Assembly: GCF_040954835.1 (NCBI RefSeq)
Contig: NC_090698.1
Coordinates: forward strand, 3,842,501 to 3,906,500
DNA: 64,000 nucleotides
Reading direction: 5' to 3'
Source: Lepisosteus oculatus
Lineage: Eukaryota > Chordata > Actinopteri > Semionotiformes > Lepisosteidae
Part shown: in pieces, positions 13,841 to 27,400 of the stretch
Position numbering within the stretch: position 1 is the first letter of the stretch
How the letters are laid out: every line of letters starts with the position of its first letter
The notes under the pieces: generated by a model
What the model saw: only the letters and a program-made list of their open reading frames with translations
What the model was told of the DNA's origin: nothing
The model's database searches: none
Position numbers and translations under genes: made by a program

Positions 13841-15017
13841 TGGCAAACAACTTTGATTCAGGTAGTCAACTGTAAAACTAGAGGCTATTCTTAACTGGCT
13901 GGCATACCAAAAAGTGAGCACCTTAGACAAATATTAGTTCATGAACAAACAACAAAAAACCTTTTTTCTTTTGGGGACGTGCTTGACTGATGGCAAATGA
14001 ATTCTGACCTGCAGAAAAGCAGTTGAAATTTGAGGTTTCACTCTTGCAAGCACAGCTGAGGTTAATCTCTTTTTAAATACCAGAAGTGTCTTATTCTGAC
14101 ATTTTAAACATGCATCCTATGGAAAAACTAACAAACACAGGAACCCTAGACCTCAGATCTGAATAACATCCAAAGACTTTGAGAAACCAGAGAAAAGACC
14201 CTCTAAGATGATTACTCTTTAGGTGGTTGCAATGTAACCAGGGGACTGAAACAATCAATTTAAAACATTACTTCTAATATCTGTTATTATAATCATAAAT
14301 TCTACTCAATGGCTGATAAAACTATTCAAATTATATGTGCATAGTATTTTCAAAATGATCTGAGAAAGAGTAAGGTTTGCGCAATCCAACTAACAAAATC
14401 ATAGTGGCTCATTTTTAGAGCTTGATGAAACTGCAATGAAAACATGAGAAGGAGGATGAGGAGGACTGGAAACCTGAACAACATTTTAAAACTGCTTTTT
14501 TCCTGGTGGTGTTTTGTAAATTGATGCAAGTTTACTGAAAATCCATTTCATCATTACAGTCAAGCTCATAAAACACTAAATTCACCAATGACTTGGGTTA
14601 CCAACTTAATTAAAGCAATAAACACAGCAGTGTACACCAGAAGAGCTACTGGTTGCAGCATATGTCTTTATAGAAATAGTCTCAAATAAATCTCCTACTA
14701 AAACTAATTAAGGGACAGAATGGAGAAAAAAATACGAAACTTCATGAATTCCAACATTTGCAAAAAAGCTAATTTTTCAACAATTGGTAAAGATGACTAT
14801 GGAATACCTTGGCAAGTCCCAATAGTGGAGACATTGCAACCACCTCTCATGGTCTGTTTCACCAGGCTACAAGGAGGACGTGTGGTCTAGGTATGCTTGA
14901 AGAACATCCCTGCCAAAATACCTTTGGAGTTGTACAAATCCTCCCTTCCTTTCCAAATGCAAGACCAGCACAAACCAGGACCATCAGCATCACCCCCTGA
15001 ACACTATACTGTTTCCA

Positions 15018-15318
15018 TGTTCCTTTTACCTTGTGGTACATCTATAGAAGGAGACATATTGAGTAGTTGGCTTTGCTAATCAATGTAGCATTCAAAACTC
15101 TTGCAATTTGTTTAAGTAATTTTCTCTCTTAATATTGTAGTAATCTGTACTTCTCTTATAATAAACCTCAGTTAAGAATAATAAAGTACAAAAATATCAG
15201 AGAACATATACACAGTTAGTTTTTTTGTATACTTTTGTCTTTTTGTAGTGACCATTTTCTTTACTTTTTTTCTTCTTTTGAGGGTCAATTTGTCCTGCGC
15301 CACTTCTGTGAAAAGAAC
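15018..15318 (-). repeat. intragenic repeat, copy A (start of SAMD4B 3' UTR)
   Basis: This aligns over about 300 bases, in the same orientation, with 17113-17385. Shared blocks include CTTGTGGTACAT, TTCAAAACTCTTGCAAT, TTGTAGTGACCATTTTCT and ACTTCTGTGAAAAGAA, with scattered substitutions and small indels between them. It begins about 60 bases past the stop codon. It has no known protein or small-RNA similarity. Confidence 0.8.
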
Positions 15319-15375
15319 GATGCAGGATCCAAAGTGTTTTATAGAATGTGAAGTGTCTGTCTTTTTTAATCATTT

Positions 15376-15404
15376 TCATATTGTCGATGTCCTGTCCATT
15401 CCAT
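15376..15404 (-). CDS. SAMD4B: SAMD4B coding exon 12 (C-terminus and stop)
   Basis: The acceptor TTCTCTACAG precedes ATGGAATGGAC. Joined to the phase-1 G of exon 11 it reads DGMDRTSTI then TGA, the conserved Smaug C-terminus. The exon continues into the 3' UTR. Confidence 0.93.
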
Positions 15405-18400
15405 CTGTAGAGAAAAGAAAGAGCCCTATTTTTTCACCATGCAAACGTGAAGAAGTTTAGAAAAGAAATGATCTTGCCTTCTTGAGATCTGTTCAAATCA
15501 GATGAAGATTTACTCATTTAAATGTGCTATGTCAACCAGCCATCAAAACTCATAAGTGACATTCAAGTACAATGGTGTGTTTCAAACTTAGTCATGTGAT
15601 GTCAAGAGCCTACATTATGTATTGTTTGTAAAAGCTAATTACTGGTATGTATCACAGTATCACAATTTTCCATTAATCTGAATAAGACCATCATTTCCAT
15701 TATAAGCATGAGAATCTACAGGGTTTTATAAACCTTTTATAACAAATTCTTCATGCATCACAAAATTCTAAAAATGGAAAGTGGTAAGTGTTCACATCTG
15801 ACAAACTGATTCGATCACGAGGTACAAGCTGTTCTCACAAGATACTGATACAAGCATTCTTGTAAAGTGATATTGGCTTGGTATTGCAAAGACTGAGCTC
15901 TACTGTAGCTTTTGATGAGTAGAGAAGTCAATCCCGTAAAGGAAAAACTGAAAAGCAGGCTTGCGTACCAAGCTGAGACAACTGCATGTTCTTACCCCCT
16001 AAGGCGTGCTCCGTCATACTGAGGCACAGCGACTCCAGCGTTGGGTTGATCTCCAGATCCGTACCAGGAACTTGGCATTCTGGAAAGGAAAAAGAGCAGA
16101 AGAAGAAATTCATTACTATTTCTCAAAAGAAGAATATACTCAGTTGCAGGCACAATCACCCAGGTCTTAAGGTAATTCACTCCAACTGCAAAACACTAGC
16201 CTTCAATGACAAACCTACTTTATATTTAATGACTGTCTTTACCATTTCATTCAACTGATCAATAGAGTACCTAGAGTTGTGCATTGTCTGTCAAACAAAG
16301 TCGGCTATTAAGGACTTAAAATAGACCTGGGAACCCATCTGTATTGTGGAAAATCAAAGACAGGAGTGGAGCACTATAGCTCAATACAATCTTACATGCT
16401 ACTTGGTAGGATGAACGTGTGCTTTGTTGAACTTAGGAACCAATTAACACATAATGCTTACAATGCAATATTTACTGCACACATGCAACACCTAGATTCA
16501 GAACCACAGCACCAATAATTTATATTTATCCTGCTCTGGACACTGGTTGCCCAATTTCCCTCAAAAACAAAATTATCTAGTCAGGCCTTCTCCAGTTTAT
16601 AAATACTTCTGTACTTTCTGAAGTTGTCTACGAATCTTGTCTAGCTTCCTGAGAAATTCTTTACATTTCAGTAATTTGTGTATCGTGTCACTAAGAACCC
16701 TGTGAAATGGATTTAAAAAAGTAACAAGTTGGAACATATCAAGACTAATCTCTAGTCTCTACATCAAAACTTAAAACCAGTAATACATGCTCCAATGCCA
16801 TTTCTTTTATTAAGCCAGTTATGGGAATACAACTGAATTTCATTTCAATCTTTCACTCGGTCTGACACCTTACCAGGCTGCTGAAACATGAGCATGGTCT
16901 GAGGAGACGTGTGGACGGGGAGAGAGTGTGTCCTTTGCACCGAGCTCCGGCTCTGGCTCGGCATGCTGTTGCTGCCCCCAGGGTTGGCAAACCACAGGTT
17001 CTGTGTGAGAGCAAGACATTATCAGAAACTAGTCTGAGACCATCAGCAGTGCAAGAACATCGACACCACGCCTCTGTGCAGAGCAACCTGAAGAGCTTCC
17101 GTTCACCAGCTTCGGTTCCTTTAATCTTGTGGTACATATTCTGAAGTAGGACATTGAGTAGACTGGATTTCTGAATCAATACAGTATTCAAAACTCTTGC
17201 AATCTATTTTTAGTTACTTTTCTTAATATTGCAGTAAACTATTTCTCTTTTAATAAACCTTAAGAGTAATTTAGTATAAAAACATTCGAGAACATGGCTT
17301 TTTGTGTATAGTTTTGTATTTTTGTAGTGACCATTTTCTGTATTTTTTTCCTCTTTTTGGAGCTTGTGAACTTCTGTGAAAAGAAGTGTGGAACAAATTC
17401 AACTCAACCTTCACTCTGATTGTGGTATGCAATATGTCAATTATACTAATTTTATTGTAATATTGCTTTTATGTGTTGTAATTTGCTTTTTAAGATTTAA
17501 AAAAAAGGAAGTTTATAACTACAAATTTATCATATCACTCCATTATGATAAATAACAAAGCAGGATGTTTTTTTTAAAGGAAGTGATAACCATATTGTGT
17601 ACCTCAACCCACTGTGAATTAAGAGTGGAATCCTTCTCTGGGAACGTGGTGACATTTGTAAAAGGCGTCAAGAAGTCTTGCTGTGACAACCCTATATGAA
17701 CTGCTACTCACCTGCCTACCCTGCCCCCCAAGGCCAGGGCTGGTGAGGGTGTGTCGTGGGGAGGCACCCCCTATGCTTGCTGGGCTAATCAGTCCCATCC
17801 TAGTGGGGGGGAGCCCCCGAGGGGGCATCTGAAACTGCCTCTGCCCTCTGCGTCCCAGCCCAACGCCCACAGAACCCGCTGTGGGGAGAGAGTTCGACCC
17901 ATACGCCCAGCTGGTGGGAGGATAAATGTATTAAAAAAGGCAAACTGGGGACAATTAGTTATAAAAAAAGCTATCGCACAGCAAATGCATAATGGTGTCC
18001 AATTTATCCAGCAAAGATGAAACACAGATTAGAACTTTTGAACTTTGTAAGTAAGACAAAGAATCATGAAGAACAAGACCTGATCACTATTGTACTAAAA
18101 TAAAATCCAACAGCAGTCAGTGGTAAAAGAGGGTACAATGAGGTGATATTCGCAGCTAGGGGAACCAGAACTGAGTGCTCAGTGAAGAATGAGGAGGCTC
18201 AGACTGAAAAGACACCTTGACTCTTAAGTTCTTTAGCAGGAAGTCAAAGGCCTAGTCCTCCAGAAGCCTGTAGAGACTAACTGTAACTATTCCACTTATC
18301 CCGCAATTCATAAGACAGAAAGGGAAACGCTATTTTTCTTAGTCTCACATTACCCACAGTCTTTCCTCACCCTTTCTGTCGGTAACCAGGCATGTCCAGC

Positions 18401-21400
18401 ATGGATTTCCGAGGGAACAACCGGAGCAACTTCAGAACCTGTTGCTTCCACGATACCAGCCTTTTTTTCTGGGTTTCTGTGAATGCCTGGAGTTAGGAGG
18501 AATTGAAGAGGGACACCTGTGAGTGGAACACAAAACTGAATATCTGGCTTAAACAACTCCATGGGAAGGAGCAATTCATCCATGCAACGTGGCTACCAGC
18601 AGAAACTGTCAGAAAACAAAATTGTCAGTATATGCTAAAACTTAGAAAAAGAGCACAATTTATGAGCTAGAAATTCTATATGCCAAGCTTTAACATACGT
18701 AAGCATTCTAATACATTATCTTTGTAGTTTTACTATGGGGTTTTAAAAAAGTGCCACTATTTTACCAGTTGTTTCTCAGAAGAAACTGAATCCTGGGTAA
18801 CAACCTTATAATAAGATGGTGCATACGATTTGAAATTAATAAAATTATTTGAATTGATTAAATTGTCATCAGAGGGACAAATCATTTAGCAGTTTAAATG
18901 ATCAGTAACATCTTTTGTGAATGTCTATCTTAAACTTAGTTTTAAAAATAACTTGCAAACAAAATTACCCATTTTTGCAATTCAACATTTTCAATGAACC
19001 AATTACACTTTGGGGAAAAAAAACTTTTGATATTTCAAAAATGCAACAGAAATACCCACTTCATGCACCAGACACTTCTCGATGAGCTGTAGATAGCAGC
19101 TGATGTTCTCCTCGTCTGGCCTGGACACAAGAAGCTGGGTACACACTGCACAAGACAAACATGGCATAACATGAGTCTAGACAATCTAAGCAGAGCTGCC
19201 TGTCAGATCCCAGCCTTGAACTCAACCTCAGGCTTATGGTTAACAATGTGATCACTGTGCAAAGAACCACCTGTCTATATAAAACTAAAGATACTAGGAA
19301 GGATCTACAGAAATTTGTAAAACCTTATCAACAACAGCTTCCAACTCATTGAAATACCCAGAAAATCACTTTCTAATGCTGGTGTGCTCTCATCAAAACA
19401 GTTCCAAGGGCTTAAAGAAGAAAAAGATGGAGGTCCAGTAATGTGAGATGTATATAATCCCATAAACCCTCATTTTTGCAGATGTTATAACAGAAAAATA
19501 ACTTCAAAAGTAGGAAGGGTAAGAGCACAACCGAAGCAAGGATAAAGAGTTACATCTTTTAATTAAAATATTTTGCTTTAAATTGCAACTGTGTAATTAA
19601 ACTTGCTTGTATTCTCCTTATTCATATAACTACCACATTTCATGTGAGAAGCGGGCACCAGAATGAAGTCTTAGTCTGAGTGACTTTCAGTGAAATACTT
19701 ATTTCAACACTTAACATCAGCACTGACTGATCCTCTGCTATATTAAAATGAAGTCAAGATAATTCCACAGGTGAGTGCATTTGGCACACTTCCAGTTCCT
19801 GCAAACTTAAGCGATTTCATCCACCCATTTTACAAGAGGTCCTCTTTAAGATTAATTCTTAATGTAAATGAAACTTACTATCAAGCTTAAAAATAGTGTT
19901 GCAAAATTGCACTTTACAAATTCTCATTATCTGCTGATACCAGTTAGCTGACATCATCAATTAGCTTTATAAAAAGCTATTTATAAAATGGGATTCATAA
20001 AAAAACAGATTGAGAATTAATCCTCAGAATCTGGTTTCAGGAAAGCAGGCTATACATGAAATAACATGAAAAAACAGGGTTCTGTAATGCAGAACCATTA
20101 CCATATTTTTTGCTTCAGCAAATGGGCTGTACTATAAATGGAAACATCTGTGAAAACTCTCCAATAGGCACTAGAGTTAGATTTTAAAAAGCATGGTTAT
20201 TTCAAGACATGGACAATGTGTGGTATGTGAAGTTTAAAATGGATACAATTTTAGCTGCATAAATTCTTATCTCATGGTTTACCTGTGAGGAAAAAAAGCT
20301 TCTGCAAACACAACAATACAGGCAGGTTATAAACATCCAATCAGCAGAGCAGCATGGCAACACAACATTTACCAGCATGTCCACTGTGTTCCCCCTCTCT
20401 TGATTTATAGGTTTAGAAACTTCTCTACAGAAACAAATGCTTTTATCATGAATTAGTATCAGAATAAGATCTGCAAAGCAAATTCAACAGCTCACCCTTG
20501 CCCATGACCCTGGTGAATTGCCCAGCAATGTCCCCATCTCCAATGGGCGCAGTTGAGGACTCCCCGTCACAAGGAGAGGGATTCTGGGATTGGAAGCCCT
20601 CAGCTGCTGCTTCCTTGTCCTCCCCTGGCTTGGTGCCCTTGTCCGAAGCCTCTGCAGTGGGCTCGGCCTCTTTCTGTGTAGTGGCAGCAGGCAGGGTGTA
20701 GGCCTTGATGGGTGTGATGATGATCTGCTGCAGCTCCTGCAGGGCATTACGAAGGTTGCCTCCCTCCAGGATATCCTAGGGGATGAACAGCTATTAACTT
20801 GCCTGTGGGATTGCAGCCTTTAACCTAATACAAAACTTAAGTTCAATTTTCTTCCTAAAAAGGCATTTTGTGTGCTTCGAACAACCTCCAACCTTGCCAC
20901 AGGGGCGGTAGAACTGCTGTTTACTTGGACCAAGCTTGGCTTTTGCAGATAAGCAGCAAATGTCTGAGTTTTTGTATGAATTGTTTAAAAGCAAAACCAT
21001 ATTATCATATTGCAATTAAGTTTAAGAATAGAAAATAACACAATTTTCTAACAACCACAATGCTTTCTTCCAAATAACTGCACATCTGTTTCTTCTAGAT
21101 CTCCAGTTTACCATTTTCTTGTTCACATCCATTTCTAGGTTAAATTTAGACCCTTATACCTCCACTGTCAGTCAAGCTGATTTCCGCCAAGAGAAATAAA
21201 GCCTTCCTCACTCTTATTTCAAGGCCACTCCTATACTTGCAGTCAGAAACAACAACGAGTAACTGTTCAACTAAAGTGCCCAGGGAGACATTTATTTCTG
21301 AGTCATCCAACACTATGAAGTGTCAATGAGGTAATCATATATTTCTGGTACAGTAAACCACACAATGGAACAAATTTCTTACGGATTATGGGGGGGTTAA

Positions 21401-24400
21401 TAAAGAAGTTGCTTGACTATCACAATTATATATTATAAGACTTAAAACAGAACAGGCATCAGTGACTCTTGCTGTAGTCTTCATAGACTAGAAGGTTCAG
21501 CCTTAAAATCTACCTTTAAATTGCTCTTCTGCTCATCTAATTCAACAAAATATTCAGTTAGTTTCTTTTAGTACTGTAAGGTAACAATTCAACCTGAGCT
21601 ATTTCTGCCCTTGTTTGCTTTAGTAACTTCAGCAGCATATAACATAAAAATGGTACTGGCACCAACCACAGAAATGATAGGCACTGCAGCCTGTAGGAAA
21701 TACCTGTGGGGAGCTTAAACACAAGCTGTGCAAACTTGACCCATCCTGGTCCCATTTTAAATCTGAATTCAGTCTCTGTGCAAGCATGTTTAATTTTGTC
21801 CTGGTATGATTTGGTTGCCCTCCCTTTTTTATGTGCCCTTTTGCAACAGACTCCACTGTGCAATGCACTGGACTTTTACATTGAACGCCTCGAACCTGAT
21901 ATCTTCTTTCTGCTCTCACTTGTTTTGTGCCTGATGGCACCTCATTAAAATTCTCCTTTGTTTCTTCCAGGTTTATATTTAAAGGGCAATTGCCTGGGGA
22001 AAATCTTAAAGAAACCATGTTGTCCAGGTTACATTTCTCAGTTTTCTCTAAGTGCCTTCAGAGACTTGGGGACTACCAATATGATACCTCAAGATTATCT
22101 CTAAAAAGCACTAATTAAAAAAAAAGGCAGACTTAAACACAGTAATTAAACATTTACACTACGATATGCAGCCCATCAACAGCCAAATTGAGGGAGAACA
22201 TCCATTGGGCATTAGGCAAACACCTCTCAGTCATCAGCAGACTTCTTACCTTTTCTAAAGACTTCAGCACACTCTGCCTCTCTCGCAGCTTCTGGATACT
22301 CAGGGCAATTTTATGCCGAGCCCCCTTTGTAACATTCTGAATAACAAAATGTTAAATTAAATTTATTATGTGGAACTAGACATAAATGTAGCTCTTCCGA
22401 AAAATCTGAAATCACTTTACAGCACAAGCACAGGTCTGCAAAGAAGAGCTTGTCTTATTCGTCAGTTTCACAAAGCAAGCACAGTTTTAGGCAAGTGTTT
22501 GGATAAATGTTCCAAGCTGAATTCCACAGGGAAGTTCCATGACATTCAAGCTACATGATCATAATGTGATTAATGATTATTTTCAGAAGGATATAAAAGA
22601 CAACTACTTAAGAGCTCAGATTAAATTTCTTAATAACTCTACAGACTTTCCCCCCCCCAACATCTGATTTTTTCTTGATTCATGTGTATTGCCAGAAATG
22701 GCAAAGGCATCAATCTGATGCCTCATGACAAGCACACCATAATGCAGACTGCATTACACGGTATTCACCACCATCAGCACCACCATCAAGGAGTTCATTT
22801 TATGAGTGATTTGTGCCTTATTCCTCATTTCCAAATTCAATCTGCCACAATTGCAACAAAAAATTTTCACACCAAAACAGAAATGCAAATGAACAGATAT
22901 CGACCTCCCCATGGAGACATCTTGCTCTAAAGGTACATTTTTACAAAGTGTAAGGTAAGAGAGAACAGAAAGATGCTTCCCCAAACCTGTGACTCAAGGT
23001 GTTGCTCTGTCAGAATCATCATTTCCTCATAGGTCATTTGGGAGAATAATGATGCATACTTGTGGAGACGAAGGCTTTTTAGCCATGTGGGGACATCTGC
23101 AAAACACAATCAGTCACTCAGTACTTCCACCCAGACCCACAGTGCTATAAAATCCTACTGTGAGATGGAAAGAACAGGTGCACAGGCAGTGCAGGTGAGA
23201 GAAAGTCTGACTCTGCCAGACAGGACTTGTAGGTTTCACACCTCAGACGACAAAGGTCATGCTAATCATGATCCAATGACTGGCTCAGTTTAATAACTGG
23301 TCTGAATGAAACCCAGGAGACTCTGCTACTCTTTTGGACAAAGATCAGACATCTTCATGTTTTAAATGTATCTGAGTTTTCAGATGCTTCTCAATATGGC
23401 TCTCAGAAATTTCAAGACAAAGGAGAAGAATGAAACAACATCCAATTCACATTGAAGCCTCTCGGTTAGAATGAATGTGGTTTGAACCTCAGATGCGCCT
23501 AAACGTAAAGACACCCCCATACTCACCTTTCATCCCGCTGCCCTCCTCCTGGAAGGTATTGCGGGCAGTGTTCTGGTCCTCGGTCTGCTCGCTGCCCGAG
23601 GACGCCACGCTGCTCTGGGGTGACAGGGGAGCGTGGTCAGAGGGCACAAAGGCTGGCCGGGCCCCTGGATCCTCCTGGCTCAGCCACTCGCTCCCGCAGG
23701 CCTGCTGGCTTGAAGGGATCAGGGACATGGACCTCTTCAGGGGGCTGGGGTGGATCTGGCTTGACAGAACTGCAACACAGCAGAGGAGGAGAAGGGAGAG
23801 AACGATGTTCATCTTGAAAGTGGTTTTGCTGTTTCAAAGGGTATTGACAATTTCAATAAACTTGTCTGGTCATTCAGTATAGTTTCTGAAATTAAATTTC
23901 CCTGTGGTTTTAATGAAAACAGATACCCTTATGTTTGCTGGCAGAAAATTTCTGTTTTTTGCATCTCTTGAAAATTTTTTCCTGAACTGAACAGACTTGA
24001 AAGTTCAATAAAACTTTTTTTCTACAAAAGAGTGCACTCCAAAAAGAGAGGATCTGCTGACAATCAAGCAAATATTTTATCTAGTATGCACAGAATCTGT
24101 CATACAGTACACTTCGCAGTTTACTCAGCATGCCAGTGGAATCAGTGGAGCAGTCCAAAATCTACAAACTTGCTGTGAGTCAGCACTTTTGTTTATCATT
24201 CAGTATGAAACAATGTTAATAAGTAATCATTACAACAGACATGCTGCCATGCGAGTAATACTGATCATTAGTTCTGCCACTTCCTAGATGCATTAAGACT
24301 CATCAAATGAGACACCCTTTTAACTCTGAATAAAAGATCATTAACAGGAAACAGAACATGCTGCAAATAAGCCTTTTCATTTTTTTTCAGAATGACAAAA

Positions 24401-27400
24401 CAAATCACTAGACCTAAATACTGTAATTAATCCTCAACCAACGTTGCTGTCTGCTACTGTATGCTTACATCCCATTGATATCACATCACATTTAAGTTGT
24501 AAATGAAGCACAGTAATTGATGTGGACTTTTTCCAGAACAAATTAATTTTTTTCAAAACAGAACAGAAACACAACAGCATGGCATTTCACCACAGCCCTT
24601 CTGATCAACCCAGTGGTATCCACTACCCAGTTCACCCATCTAAGGACCCCCAAATATAATTCATGGCTTCATGGGTCAAGTAACATGTATACAGCAACCC
24701 TTCATACCCCCAATGTTTTCTCCCTGGCATCAGGGAACTGAGCAGCACAGAATATAGGCAAGAGACATTTAGGTTCCAGTGATACCAGGAGAGGGAAATG
24801 TAGAGGTTCCAATTGGATTGTCAGCAATTTTGTAGCCACTATAATGCCTGTCAACCAGAACCATTTCTGCTGTTGTGAAAGATCAAGACTGGATTCTTCC
24901 TTTAACAAGAACATGGGGTGAGCAAGGAATAATGCTTCTTTAGATCAAAGAAAAGGAATCTTTTGTCTCCAGAAATCACGTACATTTGCAAGTTCCCAAA
25001 ACATGTTTTTAAACATACGTTTGTTTTTAATATCATGTGAGCAGAGCATGCAAAAGGGAAAAGTTTTTTATAACAACGTCTGTGAGGGGTCATGTATTGC
25101 AGGGATGTCACACAAGTAATTGTATAACATGTATGTATTCAGGAGTGACTCCATATAGTTGCAATATTTTGTCACCAGTTGTGGAAAGAGATTTACACAG
25201 AGTACAATAATCCAACTACCTTTTTTTTAAATAGTTAATTACAGTTAATAATGCAAAACAAATCCAATACTCAGAGGCCATTTTAATAAACTGGCATTTA
25301 GCAAAGACATAACAACACCAATAACATAAAACATTACAAATAATACTAGGTTATGTTTAGGCCTAGCATTGCAATTTAATATGTGGTGTGTATGGGCATC
25401 TTAAAGAACAATTAAATCAAATCTGGCCCTCTGTAGCAAGTGTGTTTAAGATCCCAGTAATAATGTTCATTCTTATGAATACTGGAAACGAATTTATACT
25501 GTCCAATGTTTAGAAAATTATATTTTAATTCCATTAGGACTTTACCCTCTAGGATGATTTATAAAATATCTCCAGTTTGCACTTCTCTGACAATAAGTTA
25601 TTGTCAATAACTTATTTCTTTCTCCAGTGAAGGTAATAAATAGCTAAGCATCAGTTTAACTGTGTTTAAGGTATCTTTATCAGACAATGACTAGTTAGGC
25701 AGCTAAAAGCCTGGGTAAAAACTAGATCAGAATTAGAGGCTCCAATGAAATAGTTTTAGGGGTTCAGGCTTCATTATTATTTATGTTCCACACTCTAGCA
25801 CTTAAGCCACCAAAGACAAAAGATACAAAACACAGCTTTTCTAATGGAATCTAACTGTGGAACTGAGAGGCAAGATGATAAATACATCTGACAACAGAGG
25901 ACAGAGTCATAACAGAACAAACACTCTTGTAGCAAAACAGCAATCAATTCTTTTTTTTGTGTGTTTTTATCAAAAGTCTGAGCCATTTCATTGTAATACA
26001 AACAGAAGTATTTTAACCTGTTAATATATATATTTTATTGAATTCCAAGAATTGCTAAGAATATGCTTTAGGGATGCACTCTCCCAGTACCAGCTGGCAA
26101 AGAAACTCTGGCAGTTAGTCACAGAGAACATTGGTGTGCACCAACTGGCCTCATTTACACATCAATGTCAAATTCTTTTGAGCCTTTTCTTTTTTTGGTT
26201 TTTGATTATAGAACATTTCTCCTTCCTCATGCTGACAAGTACAGTTTTAAGTTCACAGTTAACATCTTTATCTTAATGCTGCAGCTACTGCCTGAAGGTG
26301 TCAGAAAACAATTAAACCAAACAATGTTGCCTTGATCAAAACAACATAAGCCTTGAGAACTAGCTTTGAAGAGAACACTATTTTACACAGTCTGTGACTT
26401 TTAGCTCTGATTTCCAGAAATGCAGGGAAAATCATATCACAGATATGCCAGAAATTAAATGTAATATATGGAGTCTTACTACTTGTCAGCATTTTGGTAA
26501 TATTACCAAGACTATGATTTAAAATAAAGACACAGCTGGTGCTCTGTGACTTGCGAGGCAGACTAACCAGTGAGCACTCTCTCACCTGTGTTGCTGCCGG
26601 TTATATTGTTGATCGTGGAAGAAGTAGACGTGGGGGCGTGGAAGGGCAGATGCCCGTTCTGGCCGGCAGACGAGGTGGAGGAAGAGGATGGGGCCTTCTC
26701 CTGCCATGCGTGGCATGGATCCAGGGGCTCAGGTTGGCCAGCTGCCCACTCGTCAGAGCCCTGGCGGGGGTGGTAGATGGTGGCCGGCCGGAGGGGGATG
26801 TAGCCACTGGACAGGTGCTCCTCTAGGTGGTTGAGCCACATGGCTAGGGAGGTGCGGTCGTCCAGGGTGGTGGCAGGGTGGATGAGAGCATAAGACAGCA
26901 GCTGTCGGCTCTCCTCCACGAACAGGCTGCTCTCGATAGTGTGGCTCAGCACCTTCTGCAGGAGTTTCATGTATTCGCACTTGGCCTCAGCGTTGCGTGG
27001 CTGCAGCAAGGGCAGGTGGGACAGAAGCAGGGAGACCACCTTCTCCTTGGGCTCCTGGTGCCACTGGCTGACGATCGCTACACAGAAAAAAAGGTATGGT
27101 GAGCAAGTAGTACAAGTTGTTAAATATGTGAACGAGTACATGCATGGGACAAGTTATTTCCAGATACAGGATTTATGTCCTGCATTATAAAAATGCTGCC
27201 CCAGAGATGGAAGCACTACACTTCAATGTCATTAAACCCAAAAGACTATATCCAGAAACATTAAGAAATCAGTCATGACATTTATTCAGCAATGAAAATG
27301 TTGCATTGCAGTTTACACAACTGGTTCCATATTGCAGTGTAAATACATAGATGCAGTCAGAAAGACACACAGAAGACATTGTGCGCAGCCATGGACATCC

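Larger units (their letters stand above)
12240..15375 (-). other. SAMD4B: probable SAMD4B 3' UTR
   Basis: This AT-rich stretch follows the stop codon and carries no recognisable coding exon. It contains a GT/G microsatellite at 13802-13840 and one copy of a repeat shared with intron 9 (15018-15318). The 3' boundary rests only on the hexamer near 12235. Confidence 0.4.
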
